NCBI RefSeq assembly: GCF_001522545.3
Contig: NC_031770.1
Location: 94,588,851 to 94,652,850 of the forward strand
Length of the DNA stretch: 64,000 bases
Reading direction: 5' to 3'
Origin: Parus major
Taxonomy: Eukaryota > Chordata > Aves > Passeriformes > Paridae
Every line of letters starts with the position of its first letter. Position 1 is the stretch's first letter. The notes under the pieces are model-generated. The model saw only the letters and a list, made by a program, of their open reading frames with translations, had not been told where the DNA came from and searched no databases. Below, in pieces: positions 55,701 to 64,000 of this stretch. Position numbers and translations under genes: made by a program.

Positions 55701-58700
55701 GTCATCCCCAGTGCTAAGGGATACCCAAAGAATGAACTGGCAAAGAAATTCTCATGTATCAGGGCTCAGGATAATCTTTCTGCATAAATTAAAACAGCAC
55801 TTACTGGCAGGCATTCAAGCTACTTAGTTTCCCATAGTTTTTCATCTAAATTAGAGAAGAAGATCTCTAAATAACATAACATGCCAAAGTTCAAGTAAAC
55901 CAGCTGCTATTGTATAACAAAATATTTAATCTTCCCCACCTGTTCAAGTTATTGAAAATGAGAAGCTAAAAAAAAGGAGGAAAAAACCCTTCTCACAACA
56001 AATGCAATTTAAATACAACACTGAGCATGAGAACTTATGGGAATGTTCAATGACTGAAGTTGCTTTAGCTCTATGATACAAATGAAGTATTGTAAATCTA
56101 CTATTTTGTACTTTAGTAATTGGGCTGAAACAGTCAAACAAGCTGGTACATAGATGTATTTTTTTTTATTGTTCTCCTTTTTATTTAATTTAACTCCTTT
56201 TATAATTTAAGAATTATGGGACTAGCATCCTTAAAAAGTGAATAGCTGTTTTTTAAATTTTTCTAGCAGTTCACTTGCAAAGATGGACAAAATATCTTTC
56301 TTCAAGGATTACTTCAAAGAAACCTACCTTTTCATATTATCTATAAGATATACAGCCTATACATAGTTGCTGTCTTCTCTTGTCTAAAATCCTAAACACC
56401 TAAAGCATCTTTTATTTCAGGACTGGTTCCTCTCAAATAAGTGGAATGTAATCATGATGTTTCTTCAACCACTATAAGACCTCCAGAGTATTTGAAATAG
56501 CTGAAATTAATTTACCACATTATGTATCTGTCTAGATGCTTTCCTTGCCAGAGTGGGTAGACTCTACTTGATCACCATCATCACACAAGTAGAAAATTTT
56601 ATTTGTTACAAAAATGCATGCTGAATAGAAAGAGCTGTAATTCAAGTGTCTCAAAATTGTTCATCATGAAGTATCTTCACAAGAAATGAGCAGAACTCGT
56701 TTCATGTCACTAATTCATACCTAAGATTTCATTCCCATGAAAGGGCAGGGATCCTGTGCAGCTGATAATTTGTGACTGAAACTGTGATTTACTTCCTTGC
56801 TAGATGTTGAGGATTAGGGAGTTATAAACAATATTATTAGCACTGCTGTTCTCCATTCCTGCTTGAAGTATTTTGGTACCAGAAGCAATCCTTACCATTA
56901 TCACAAATTTTTATGCACCTGAAATCAACACTTGGTATCCTCCTATTTCTACAGGAGAATCTAGAAGCTCCAAACTCAAAATGGAATAATTTAGATAATT
57001 TAGCTACTCCAGGCACTGCAGGAATGTGGCATTTCAAACCACCAAATTCTGCTTCATTAGTGATTTTTTTTTTCATGAAGACTGCAGGAAGAAAAAAAGC
57101 AATATAGTTATACTACTCACAAAGAGTTTTACACAGATTTGAGCTTGAAGAAAAGTGGTTTATTGTTAGTAGATATCTAGAAGTGTCAGAATAAAATGCA
57201 GCAATCATAAACTTGAGAAAGCAGACAATGGAAAAAAGTGGCATGTGCTCACAAATAAATCATTCAGTTTAATTCCTTTTTTAAAACAAATGTTTTTTTA
57301 TAATTCTTAAAAAAGTCTCACCTTACTGATTTGGACATTTTCATTTTCTTCAGGGGCTTGTCCTCCTGAAAGCTGTAGTCAAGAGAACGTCTCCCCCGAA
57401 AGTGATATGAAAATGCATTAAATTGTCCTCTGGTTCTACAGTCTGAAAACAGACAAGAAATTACACATAAAATACATATTCATATTAAAAACATATTTCA
57501 GCAGTTGCAATATTAATATGGTTTTGCAGTGTTTTCTTAATTGGGAAAGGCAAGTCATACATTCAGGCTGATCCCTCTGGAACTGGTTGATGGCAGATGA
57601 ACAGATCTCAGTGACAGAACATTTAAGGTAGTTAGATGCAGAGAATATGATCACCCACAGACCAGCTTTTTAATGTGAAACAAAGGAATAAATACAATTT
57701 TAACAAACCCATATAGTGCTACTTTAATTAATCTCTTCACTCCTGAGATTTTCACTCTCTTGGCTTTCAGTTATTTTCTGGACAAACAGGGCAGCTACAT
57801 ATGAAGAAAACAAAGACAGAAAAAGCTACTCTGTGGGTTCCTCATCGATCCCAGCCATTATTATTTGATATTTTTGCCATCTGAAAGAGAATTTTTGACT
57901 AAATTCCAGATTTGCAGACATGCTTCATAGGCTGATGAGTATTATTTCCAATTCTGAGGAATCTGAATGTATCACCAGACCCTAAAACTCCTTCCACCAC
58001 AGACTAAAAATCTCAACCCTGAGAATTATCTACGACAGAAATCTTCTCCTAAGATCCTAAAGGACATCTTAACAGAATGAAGTATGCTTTTCTTCCAATT
58101 CACTTTATTTAGCCTTCCAAATGCTATGAGTATTTGGAAAGAGTCCCATTTAAAAAATAAAAGGAAAGCAAAATAAAACTGCAACAGCACTTGATAGAGG
58201 AGACAATGAGAAAATAGCTGTTTTCTCATTTCTGTCCACAGAAGCTTTAAATCTAAAAGTTATAATGGGCCAAGCTGAAGCAAGAACAAACTACATGATC
58301 AGCTGCTAGAAGCAGAGTCCTCTAAAACCAAAGGGAAAGCTAAATACAGGATGCCATAGACATTTCTCAGCTAAGTTTGGTATTAGCAGAATGAGCCATG
58401 AAATCAACTGAAAATGGGAAGGAGCCATTTTCCATAGTGTTTCTCTTAATTTGCACCAAAACAAATTAAATCAGAAACTCAGTAACATTTATAAACTATT
58501 TTTCTGGAATTTAGATTGAATACCTGAAGTATTAACACAAATTATTGCAAAAGTTTCAAGTCTATAAACACTGCTGAAATGAGCAACTAGAGAAACAATT
58601 TTTTTTTTGCTCTGGTTGGACAAAATTAGGTATCTTGGACTACTTTTAATTGTGTTGAACTTTTACTTATATTAAAATATTACAATTTCTCTGTTAGGAA

Positions 58701-61700
58701 AAACTTAAGTTTGTCCTAATGGCTCATTATCATTTAAGAAACAGAAAAAGGAAAAAGATGACTGACCAAAAAAAAAATTTTCAGATCAAAGCAATATCTA
58801 CAGATCATTCTTAAACACAAGTCACCTACAATTCCCCTTCCTTGTTCTTTCCTTGTGGTTTGTCCCATTCTTTAATAAATGTATTCCTTTCCTCCTATAA
58901 TAACAGCACCCACCTAAGAACTACATGGTATTTGCTGTAAACATATTGTTCAATCTTCATGTGTGTTCTGCTGTTCCCACAAAACCTCCTTGCTGTCCAC
59001 TCAGAAAGTAAACTCCTTCAGATGAGAACAGACTGATGTGTCTGTAAGAAGCTCAGCATGAAGGCATTTTTGAACACCCTTAGACACTTCTATATTTAGT
59101 ATGGTGAGAAAAAGGATCATACTGAAGGGCTCCTGAAGAAAGAACTGCTTTTGGTCAGAGGAATTTTTTTCTTAAAGCAATGTGTTGCTTAAAGTTTTCC
59201 TGAGTATCACAAAATCTCTAGTTTCTCTTGGAAACGATATGTGAAAGGTTTCTGCTATCCTCCTTTGTTTAGTAACTGCTATAGTCATCTTGCACAATAC
59301 AGAATTTTTGTTTTTTTTTCTTTTCACAATAACACAATGGCCCATTGTTTTTTTTCATTCCTACGTTGTTTCTTAGAAACAAAGGTCTGAAATCTTGGGA
59401 AGGTTTTATCACCTTAGACTGGTAAATATGAGAACCATATGTTCAGTGACAGCTTTAAGTACACAGATCTGACTTTCTGTGTTTTTTAAAATTCAAAAAT
59501 GTCAACTTGCCAAATTAAGAGCTCTTGTTCTTGGTTTCTGTTTCAGGTACAACAGGGAGGATGTCACTGCTGAGAGGTGCAGGAGAAAATGCTTCAGCTT
59601 TCAGAAAGCCTAAATCAAGAAATTTCTTCTCTCTCTTCTTTTTAAACTTTTATTTTTAATGAAGAATACCTTCACAGTAAATAAGAAAAATAAGCCTGAA
59701 ATTCTGCTTTTTTTCCCCTCAGCTTAACTAAAATGTCCCCAAATTAGCTGTACCCATTCCAATTATTTTTCTGCAGAAAAAGTGAAGGTGTAAAAGCAAC
59801 CTAAGAATAACTCTTCTCTATGGACAGTTTTTTTTCTTCCAGAAGCTAGCTACTGTTACACTGCAAGAGCCAAGGTGATCCATTTACAGAATCACACAGA
59901 ATAACAGAATCGTTTATATTGGAAAAGATCCCTGATATCATCAGATCCAGCCTTTGACCAACCATCACCTTGTCAGCTAGACCATGGCACTAAACGCCAT
60001 ATCCAGTCATTTCTTGAACATTTCCAGGGATGATGATGCCCCCATCACTCCCTGGGCAGACTGTTCCAATGTATAACAATCCTTCCCATAAAGAAATGGG
60101 CATCTTCATTTGTATATGGAAGCCATGACCACATCTTTAGAAAATCTCATTTCAACAAGCACACAAGTTCTGTGTAAAGACAAAACCTTTCCAGGCATAA
60201 ATCACATCATTTTGGTATTTTGAGGAGCTTTTGGTGAACAATATTCTTTATCAAAAAAGAACTTCCAGTCTCACACAGAGATTTCTGATAACATTTTAAA
60301 ATGTTATTTCCACTCTATTCCACAGAATTTAGTGCTTAGCCCAGTGCTGTTTAGTATTCTCGCTGAAGATTAAAGGACGTAATGAGAAGTGCATAGTAAG
60401 AGATTAATGTTGTCAGTAGAGAAGCAATAGACAGCATAATTGTTCCTCTGGTCTTAAAATACAGGAGTTCATAAATATAGGTCTAATCTACTTAAAAACC
60501 ATGTATGAAAGCTTTCAGATTAAGCATGTGTCTAAATTCTTCTAATGAATTTCAGTGGGATTTAAACACTCGATCATAATGTGTATAAGGTTGTATTCCT
60601 ACAGTAAACAAAGAAAAAGAACAATATCTGACAGATGAGATATGCTGTTTACTAACTGAGAAATAGTTAAAAACTCTTTCTAATTCAGTTTACACTTATA
60701 AGGATAACTTGCATCTTATCTGAATCACTTCCTCCATGGTCATTGTCCATTGTCCTCCTGGGTCCATGTGAAAACCTCATGGGTTTTGACATAAAACAAA
60801 AGGTTAAAGAAATTCTTTATTTCAACTTACAAAAATCCCCCAAAAAAAAAGAAAACCAAAAAAAGTAAAACTTTTAAAGGCTCGCATCTGAATAATCATG
60901 AAAGCTTATGCTGATTACTTAAAAAAATAAACCTCAAAATACACTTTTTGTACTAGAGAGCCTGACATAAAGCACCAAAAGTTTCTCATTTGGAAAAACT
61001 GAAGCTCAAGTGCTCTTTCCAGAAATAAAGAGCTGCACCATGTCCAGCAATTACTCATCATCTCTGACAAGACAAAGAAAGGTAGAAAGTGAAGGAAAAC
61101 AGAAGAAAACTTGTGCACTTTAGTAGAACTTTTTGTCATCATAGACTAGTAATCCCTTTGTATGATGTACCAACTGAAATCTAAAGGTAACCTTTTTTTA
61201 TTATAGACAGGAATAATGCTTTGCTTGGTTAGAAGCAAATACTAGCTTTACTCAAGAAATCTACAAGGCAGATTTTTGTAACTAAGAATTTTTTCTATTC
61301 TTCATATGGAAAAGTATTTTGACTTTTGACTAAAAACAAAACAGGAAGGACAACAAAACCAGATGTGTTTTTAACCAAGATGAAACAGCTGAACACGTGA
61401 GTCACTTATGAAACATACATAAAGTGCAATGAGCAATATTCTGTACTCAAAACTTAAACTTAAGATAATTTTAACTATTAAATCATCAGAAGCATTTTAA
61501 ACATGGAGAAGGGTTTAACTTTTTTTCTCTTCTAGATAATTAACAATAATAAATTCAAATAAACAAACCCCCTAATGTATTCAACTCAAAGTGCTGTTCC
61601 TAAGTGTATGCCCCACCTCAGAGGAGTGGTTGCTTAAACTGGATTCCCACAGAAAACATCACAGTCATTCATCAGTCAGGCAAGAAAGCAGTTGAAGCCA

Positions 61701-63963
61701 TGTGCACTTCAGTTTCTCTTCATTAACCCCTGCAAGGCTTCAGGAGTTCAGGAAAAGGGAACACAATAGGCAATTTTTTACAAAAGAGTAGTTATTCACC
61801 CTTTCTTTTGCTTGACAGTTGTCTGACTGTACTGCATCCAGGGGCACTCTCTGGTAGCAATTTTCTTGAATGAAAATACAAACTGGGTTGTTGAACACAA
61901 GAATACCCTAAAGACTTTCCAAAGATAACATCTGTTCTAAAGGGCTCAGTGATAACAAAACATTTAGAGAATCAACATATAATTTCTCAGAACAGCTTTA
62001 CCATTTTTTCAAACCAATATAAAAAATATATTTGCAAAACTGTCTGTCAAGCTTCATGAACGATGGCAAAATGAACTTATTCTGAACTGGAAGAATGTGC
62101 TTTATTTATGGTAAAGCATTTAAAGAGTGATAATTGATTTTTCTCTCGATGTTTCTGGAATATGTCAGGGAATTTTTGAAGAGATTCTGGAGACTTTGTA
62201 TTAAAATTACAATGTGTCAACCATACCTAGCTTTTTTAGAAACTATTATGGTAAATTTGGGAATAGCAAACATGATAAACATTGTTTAAAAAAACCCAAC
62301 TAACCTACCAATAAAAAAAAAAGGCTGTAAAAATTAGAGTAAGGCCTGAAAGATACTGTATATGGGAAATACTGTACAAGATCTTATGGAAATTTAAAGT
62401 ATTTATTTCTGTTAGTCTTACACTGATAACTGACATTTTGAACAGTCTTCCAAGGAAGAATTTTCTTAGAGAGTTATTTTTATAAAGACTTGTTTACTAG
62501 ATGAGACAATATAGTAATCAGTTTAAAAGCTAAGTTATGCAGTAGCTTTGAATAGTAAATATTTATCTACTTTTTTAATTGTTAATGAAACTGAATTTAT
62601 TCTCATCACACAGTGACACCAGTATAAATCCCTCCTCCTGTATCTGTAGCAGACTGAAGAGCCCTCCATCAGTTTAACTTTTACATTCTGCCTTAAATTC
62701 TGAGCTGTATCAAAAAAGAACTTTGTCATTGTGGACAACTGTATCTTACCAAAAGAGTTAAATAGACAAGACATTAGTAGAAGATTGTGACTTCTCTCAA
62801 AAATAAAATCCACCAGTTCTTTATTCATGTATTTCCTCCAACAGAATATTGAATAGCCTACTCAGCAGTAGTAAACTCAAGAGAATCAGCAGTAGAAAAG
62901 ATGAAGAACACAGATCCGGATACCTTTCATCAGCAATTCTACAAGATATTAGTATTTAAATGTATCAGGGAAATTATAAGATTCTAATAATATCAACCAA
63001 TACTACCCTTATCCTCTCAAATAAGAGCAAAGCTTTTCATACTAGGAATTTGTTTGACAGCAATTTCTCAAGTCAGATTTCAAGAGCATAGTTCCCAAAA
63101 TTCCTGAATATACTTTTACAGCCTGGGCATGTCATTTGAATTTTGTCCAAAGGAAATGATAACGACATTGTCAAGGAGATCTCAAGAAAGAGAGGTCATT
63201 GTCCTCTGAAGCATTTTGTTGTTGATGCTACTGAAAATCATTCTGCATGATCCAGAAGATTCTCTTGGGAATGGATCCTAACTGTGTTACAGCTGCAGTG
63301 AATTCTGATGTGATGATGGCTGAAGAGAGGCCATGCAGAAAATCTGTGAGACAGAAGCCAACATACAGGCCACCAAGCAGTGTCCTGTGCTCCATGCAGC
63401 TAAATAAATCCTATTTTGGGAGAAAAAAAGCTTATTTTTCAGGAAAAACAAATTACCCCACGCTCCTAACTTTTGAAGGAGATGGTAGTGAACAAAAATA
63501 TTTATCCATGAAAGAAAAGATAACAAATAAATAATTATCTACACTTTGCAATGCTAAATATATGCTATTTTCATATGGTGTTCATTTAATATAAAATATG
63601 GAATGATTACCCACTTAACAGGGGCTATGCTTCAGATTAGAATTTGTAATACTTTAACAAAACCCCAAAAATAGAAAAGTATCTTCTTAAAATAAAATAG
63701 ACACTCAACAAACTGCACACACCTCATTGCCCCCAAATGCACCTCTATACAGACCTTCACAGCAATCTTGCCACATCCTGAGATCCAGTTTAGGAATATC
63801 TTCACAGCTACTATATCCATGTGGGAATTCAGCCACCTTAAAGACATCATGCTGTACCCTGGTTATGTTGTCCCCATTGTCACACAAAACTCTGGCAAGA
63901 GATGTCTGCTTGATCTGAGTGAGCTGAGCAGGCGTGAACACACCCGGGTTTTCATACCATAAC
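52656..63963 (-). CDS. PXDN: Peroxidasin (PXDN), 3' part: last five coding exons, gene runs off the right edge
   Basis: Five exons join in one frame: 63963-63755, 57442-57322, 54533-54401, 53517-53404 and 52778-52656 (stop TAA). All have AG acceptors and GT donors, and phases match at each junction (2, 1, 2, 0, 0). The joined peptide of about 232 residues gives the end of an animal heme-peroxidase domain, an RGRR linker, a coiled coil ([18 protein letters not shown], then IKKLESRLS) and a VWC domain. This order is specific to peroxidasins. In known biology peroxidasin is a secreted homotrimeric peroxidase that uses hypobromous acid to form sulfilimine crosslinks in collagen IV of basement membranes. 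The paralogue PXDNL is the main alternative. I prefer PXDN because the linker (RGRRSL), the FVLEMQKTI coiled coil and the KP C-terminus fit my memory of PXDN better; no alignment was run. The catalytic residues lie upstream and are not visible. Confidence 0.85.
52779..53403 (-). other. PXDN: PXDN intron, 625 bp
   Basis: A short phase-0 intron between the two VWC exons, AT-rich, starting GTAAGT and ending CACAG. I see no repeat or gene in it. Confidence 0.8.
53404..53517 (-). CDS. PXDN: PXDN exon: coiled coil end and first half of the VWC domain
   Basis: This 114-nt exon of 38 codons is in phase 0 on both sides. The acceptor is TGTTTTCAG|ATAAAA and the donor is GCAAA|GTAAGT, close to consensus. 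It reads IKKLESRLS, which finishes the coiled coil, then SDCTDEEGK and [15 protein letters not shown]. The CxxCxC cluster is the first half of a von Willebrand type C domain. NET in NETW is a candidate N-glycosylation site. Charge and length match the equivalent peroxidasin exon as I recall it. Confidence 0.92.
53518..54400 (-). other. PXDN: PXDN intron, 883 bp
   Basis: A phase-0 intron, AT-rich, starting GTAAGA and ending TTTTCAG. No recognisable repeat or nested gene. Confidence 0.8.
54401..54533 (-). CDS. PXDN: PXDN exon: linker and coiled-coil start
   Basis: This 133-nt exon begins after GTTGCAG. One base completes a Ser codon, then 44 codons follow. The first half is a polar linker ([20 protein letters not shown]) with an NTT glycosylation sequon. 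The second half ([20 protein letters not shown]) shows a hydrophobic heptad pattern, the start of a short coiled coil. In peroxidasin this region is thought to help trimer assembly. The donor is CAG|GTAAGA, phase 0. A possible alternative phase-0 acceptor, GAAACAG|AGTAAG, begins the exon at 54520. Confidence 0.9.
54534..57321 (-). other. PXDN: PXDN intron, 2.8 kb, with an antisense LTR-like insertion
   Basis: A phase-2 intron starting GTGAGA and ending TTGCAG. Apart from the LTR-like element near 54870-55190 it is AT-rich, and I see nothing else identifiable. Confidence 0.75.
54870..55190 (+). mobile_element. Solo-LTR-like endogenous retroviral remnant, antisense in a PXDN intron
   Basis: The segment stands out as GC-richer than the intron and has the order expected of an LTR. 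There is a CCAGTTCCCC..TTGGTTG block, a TATA-like TTTAAAAAG near 54978, then a pyrimidine-rich stretch, AATAAA at 55050-55055, and a downstream GT/CT-rich tail ending near GGGTGGACAG. No gag, pol or env coding sequence flanks it, so it would be a solo LTR. Boundaries are approximate and I could not confirm TG..CA ends or a target-site duplication. The family is not identified. Confidence 0.5.
57322..57442 (-). CDS. PXDN: PXDN exon: linker with RGRR proprotein-convertase site
   Basis: This 121-nt exon starts after TGTTTTCAG. Its first two bases complete the split Asp codon, then it reads [20 protein letters not shown] followed by DYSFQEDKP and a lysine-rich stretch. RGRR lies at 57398-57387. 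Human peroxidasin is reported to be cut by proprotein convertases after an arginine in this linker, between the peroxidase and VWC domains, and the basic motif is kept here. The exon ends AAATCAGTAAG|GTGAGA in phase 2, which fits the next exon. A second usable donor, AAATCA|GTAAGG, lies 5 bases earlier, ending the exon at 57327 in phase 0. Confidence 0.92.
57443..63754 (-). other. PXDN: PXDN intron, 6.3 kb, with a CR1 fragment
   Basis: A phase-1 intron between the last peroxidase exon and the RGRR exon. It starts GTCTGT and ends TTTTCAG. It holds a CR1 3' end at 59886-60175. The rest is AT-rich. An open frame at 63247-63534 on the opposite strand has no recognisable domain and is not called. 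Confidence 0.75.
59886..60175 (-). mobile_element. CR1 LINE 3' end fragment
   Basis: Read on the plus strand it begins with the reverse complement of the CR1 tail (AGAATCACACAGAATAACAG), followed by TTGGAAAAGATCCCTGATAT and later CTTGAACATTTCCAGGGATG and CCCTGGGCAGACTGTTCCAA. These are hallmark CR1 3' UTR phrases. The element is 5'-truncated, as most CR1 copies are. It lies in a PXDN intron in the same orientation as the gene. Confidence 0.88.
63755..63963 (-). CDS. PXDN: PXDN exon: C-terminal end of the heme peroxidase domain
   Basis: This 209-nt exon encodes 69 full codons plus a split codon at each end. It starts after a pyrimidine-containing acceptor ending ATTACAG. The first base completes an arginine codon, so the read is (R)[16 protein letters not shown]. 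Further on are [29 protein letters not shown] and LRMWQDCCE. These match the last helical segment of the peroxidasin peroxidase domain, including cysteines expected to form disulfides (LCDN, SSCE, QDCCED). NIT is a possible N-glycosylation sequon. The donor is GAAG|GTCTGT, phase 1, and the next exon restores the Asp codon to give CCEDC. An open frame continues a further 15 codons past the donor, but that part is intron. No stops or frameshifts are present. The catalytic histidines and heme-linking residues lie in earlier exons outside the window. Confidence 0.93.
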
Positions 63964-64000
63964 CTGTAATCTCACAGAAAAGACAAGTCTGCTAGTGAGA

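Noticed and set aside
63247..63534. 95-codon plus-strand open frame in the PXDN intron
   Set aside because: It lies antisense in an intron, has an open frame opposite it, and has no recognised domain.

Overview
The window looks like a piece of a bird genome from a draft assembly. It is AT-rich and eukaryotic, with exons bounded by GT-AG introns, several degraded CR1 LINE fragments carrying the avian-style 3' tail, ERV-type LTRs of a kind common in birds, and a run of Ns inside a (GAAG)n microsatellite. Nothing points to bacterial, phage or plasmid DNA. Assignment to birds is an inference from the repeat content. I cannot name the species.

The only protein-coding gene I can support is at the right end on the minus strand: the last five coding exons of a peroxidasin gene, most likely PXDN, at 63963 down to the stop codon at 52656. 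Reading frame and splice phases join cleanly across all five exons (about 232 residues). In order they encode the end of the heme-peroxidase domain, a linker with a conserved RGRR proprotein-convertase site, a short coiled coil, and a 10-cysteine von Willebrand type C (VWC) domain. The protein ends about 10 residues after the last VWC cysteine. Upstream exons (signal peptide, leucine-rich repeats, Ig domains and most of the peroxidase) lie beyond base 64000. A candidate polyadenylation signal lies about 660 bases after the stop.

The remaining ~52 kb (1-51988) lies downstream of the gene and holds no exon I can recognise. It contains two related LTR copies (131 onwards and 41223-41806), several CR1 remnants (14400-14712, 15300-15757, 27795-28070, 47661-47919), a (GAAG)n microsatellite interrupted by a gap (7101-7307), a ~150-bp near-identical inverted repeat with arms 5 kb apart (14077-14226 and 19206-19355), and a perfect 109-bp tandem duplication (44932-45149). 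Within the gene's introns are an antisense solo-LTR-like element (about 54870-55190) and a CR1 3' end (59886-60175).

I did not find a convincing new biological system. The items most worth checking are the inverted repeat pair, the perfect tandem duplication, the intronic LTR with TATA-like and polyadenylation signals, and the optional splice sites at one peroxidasin junction.
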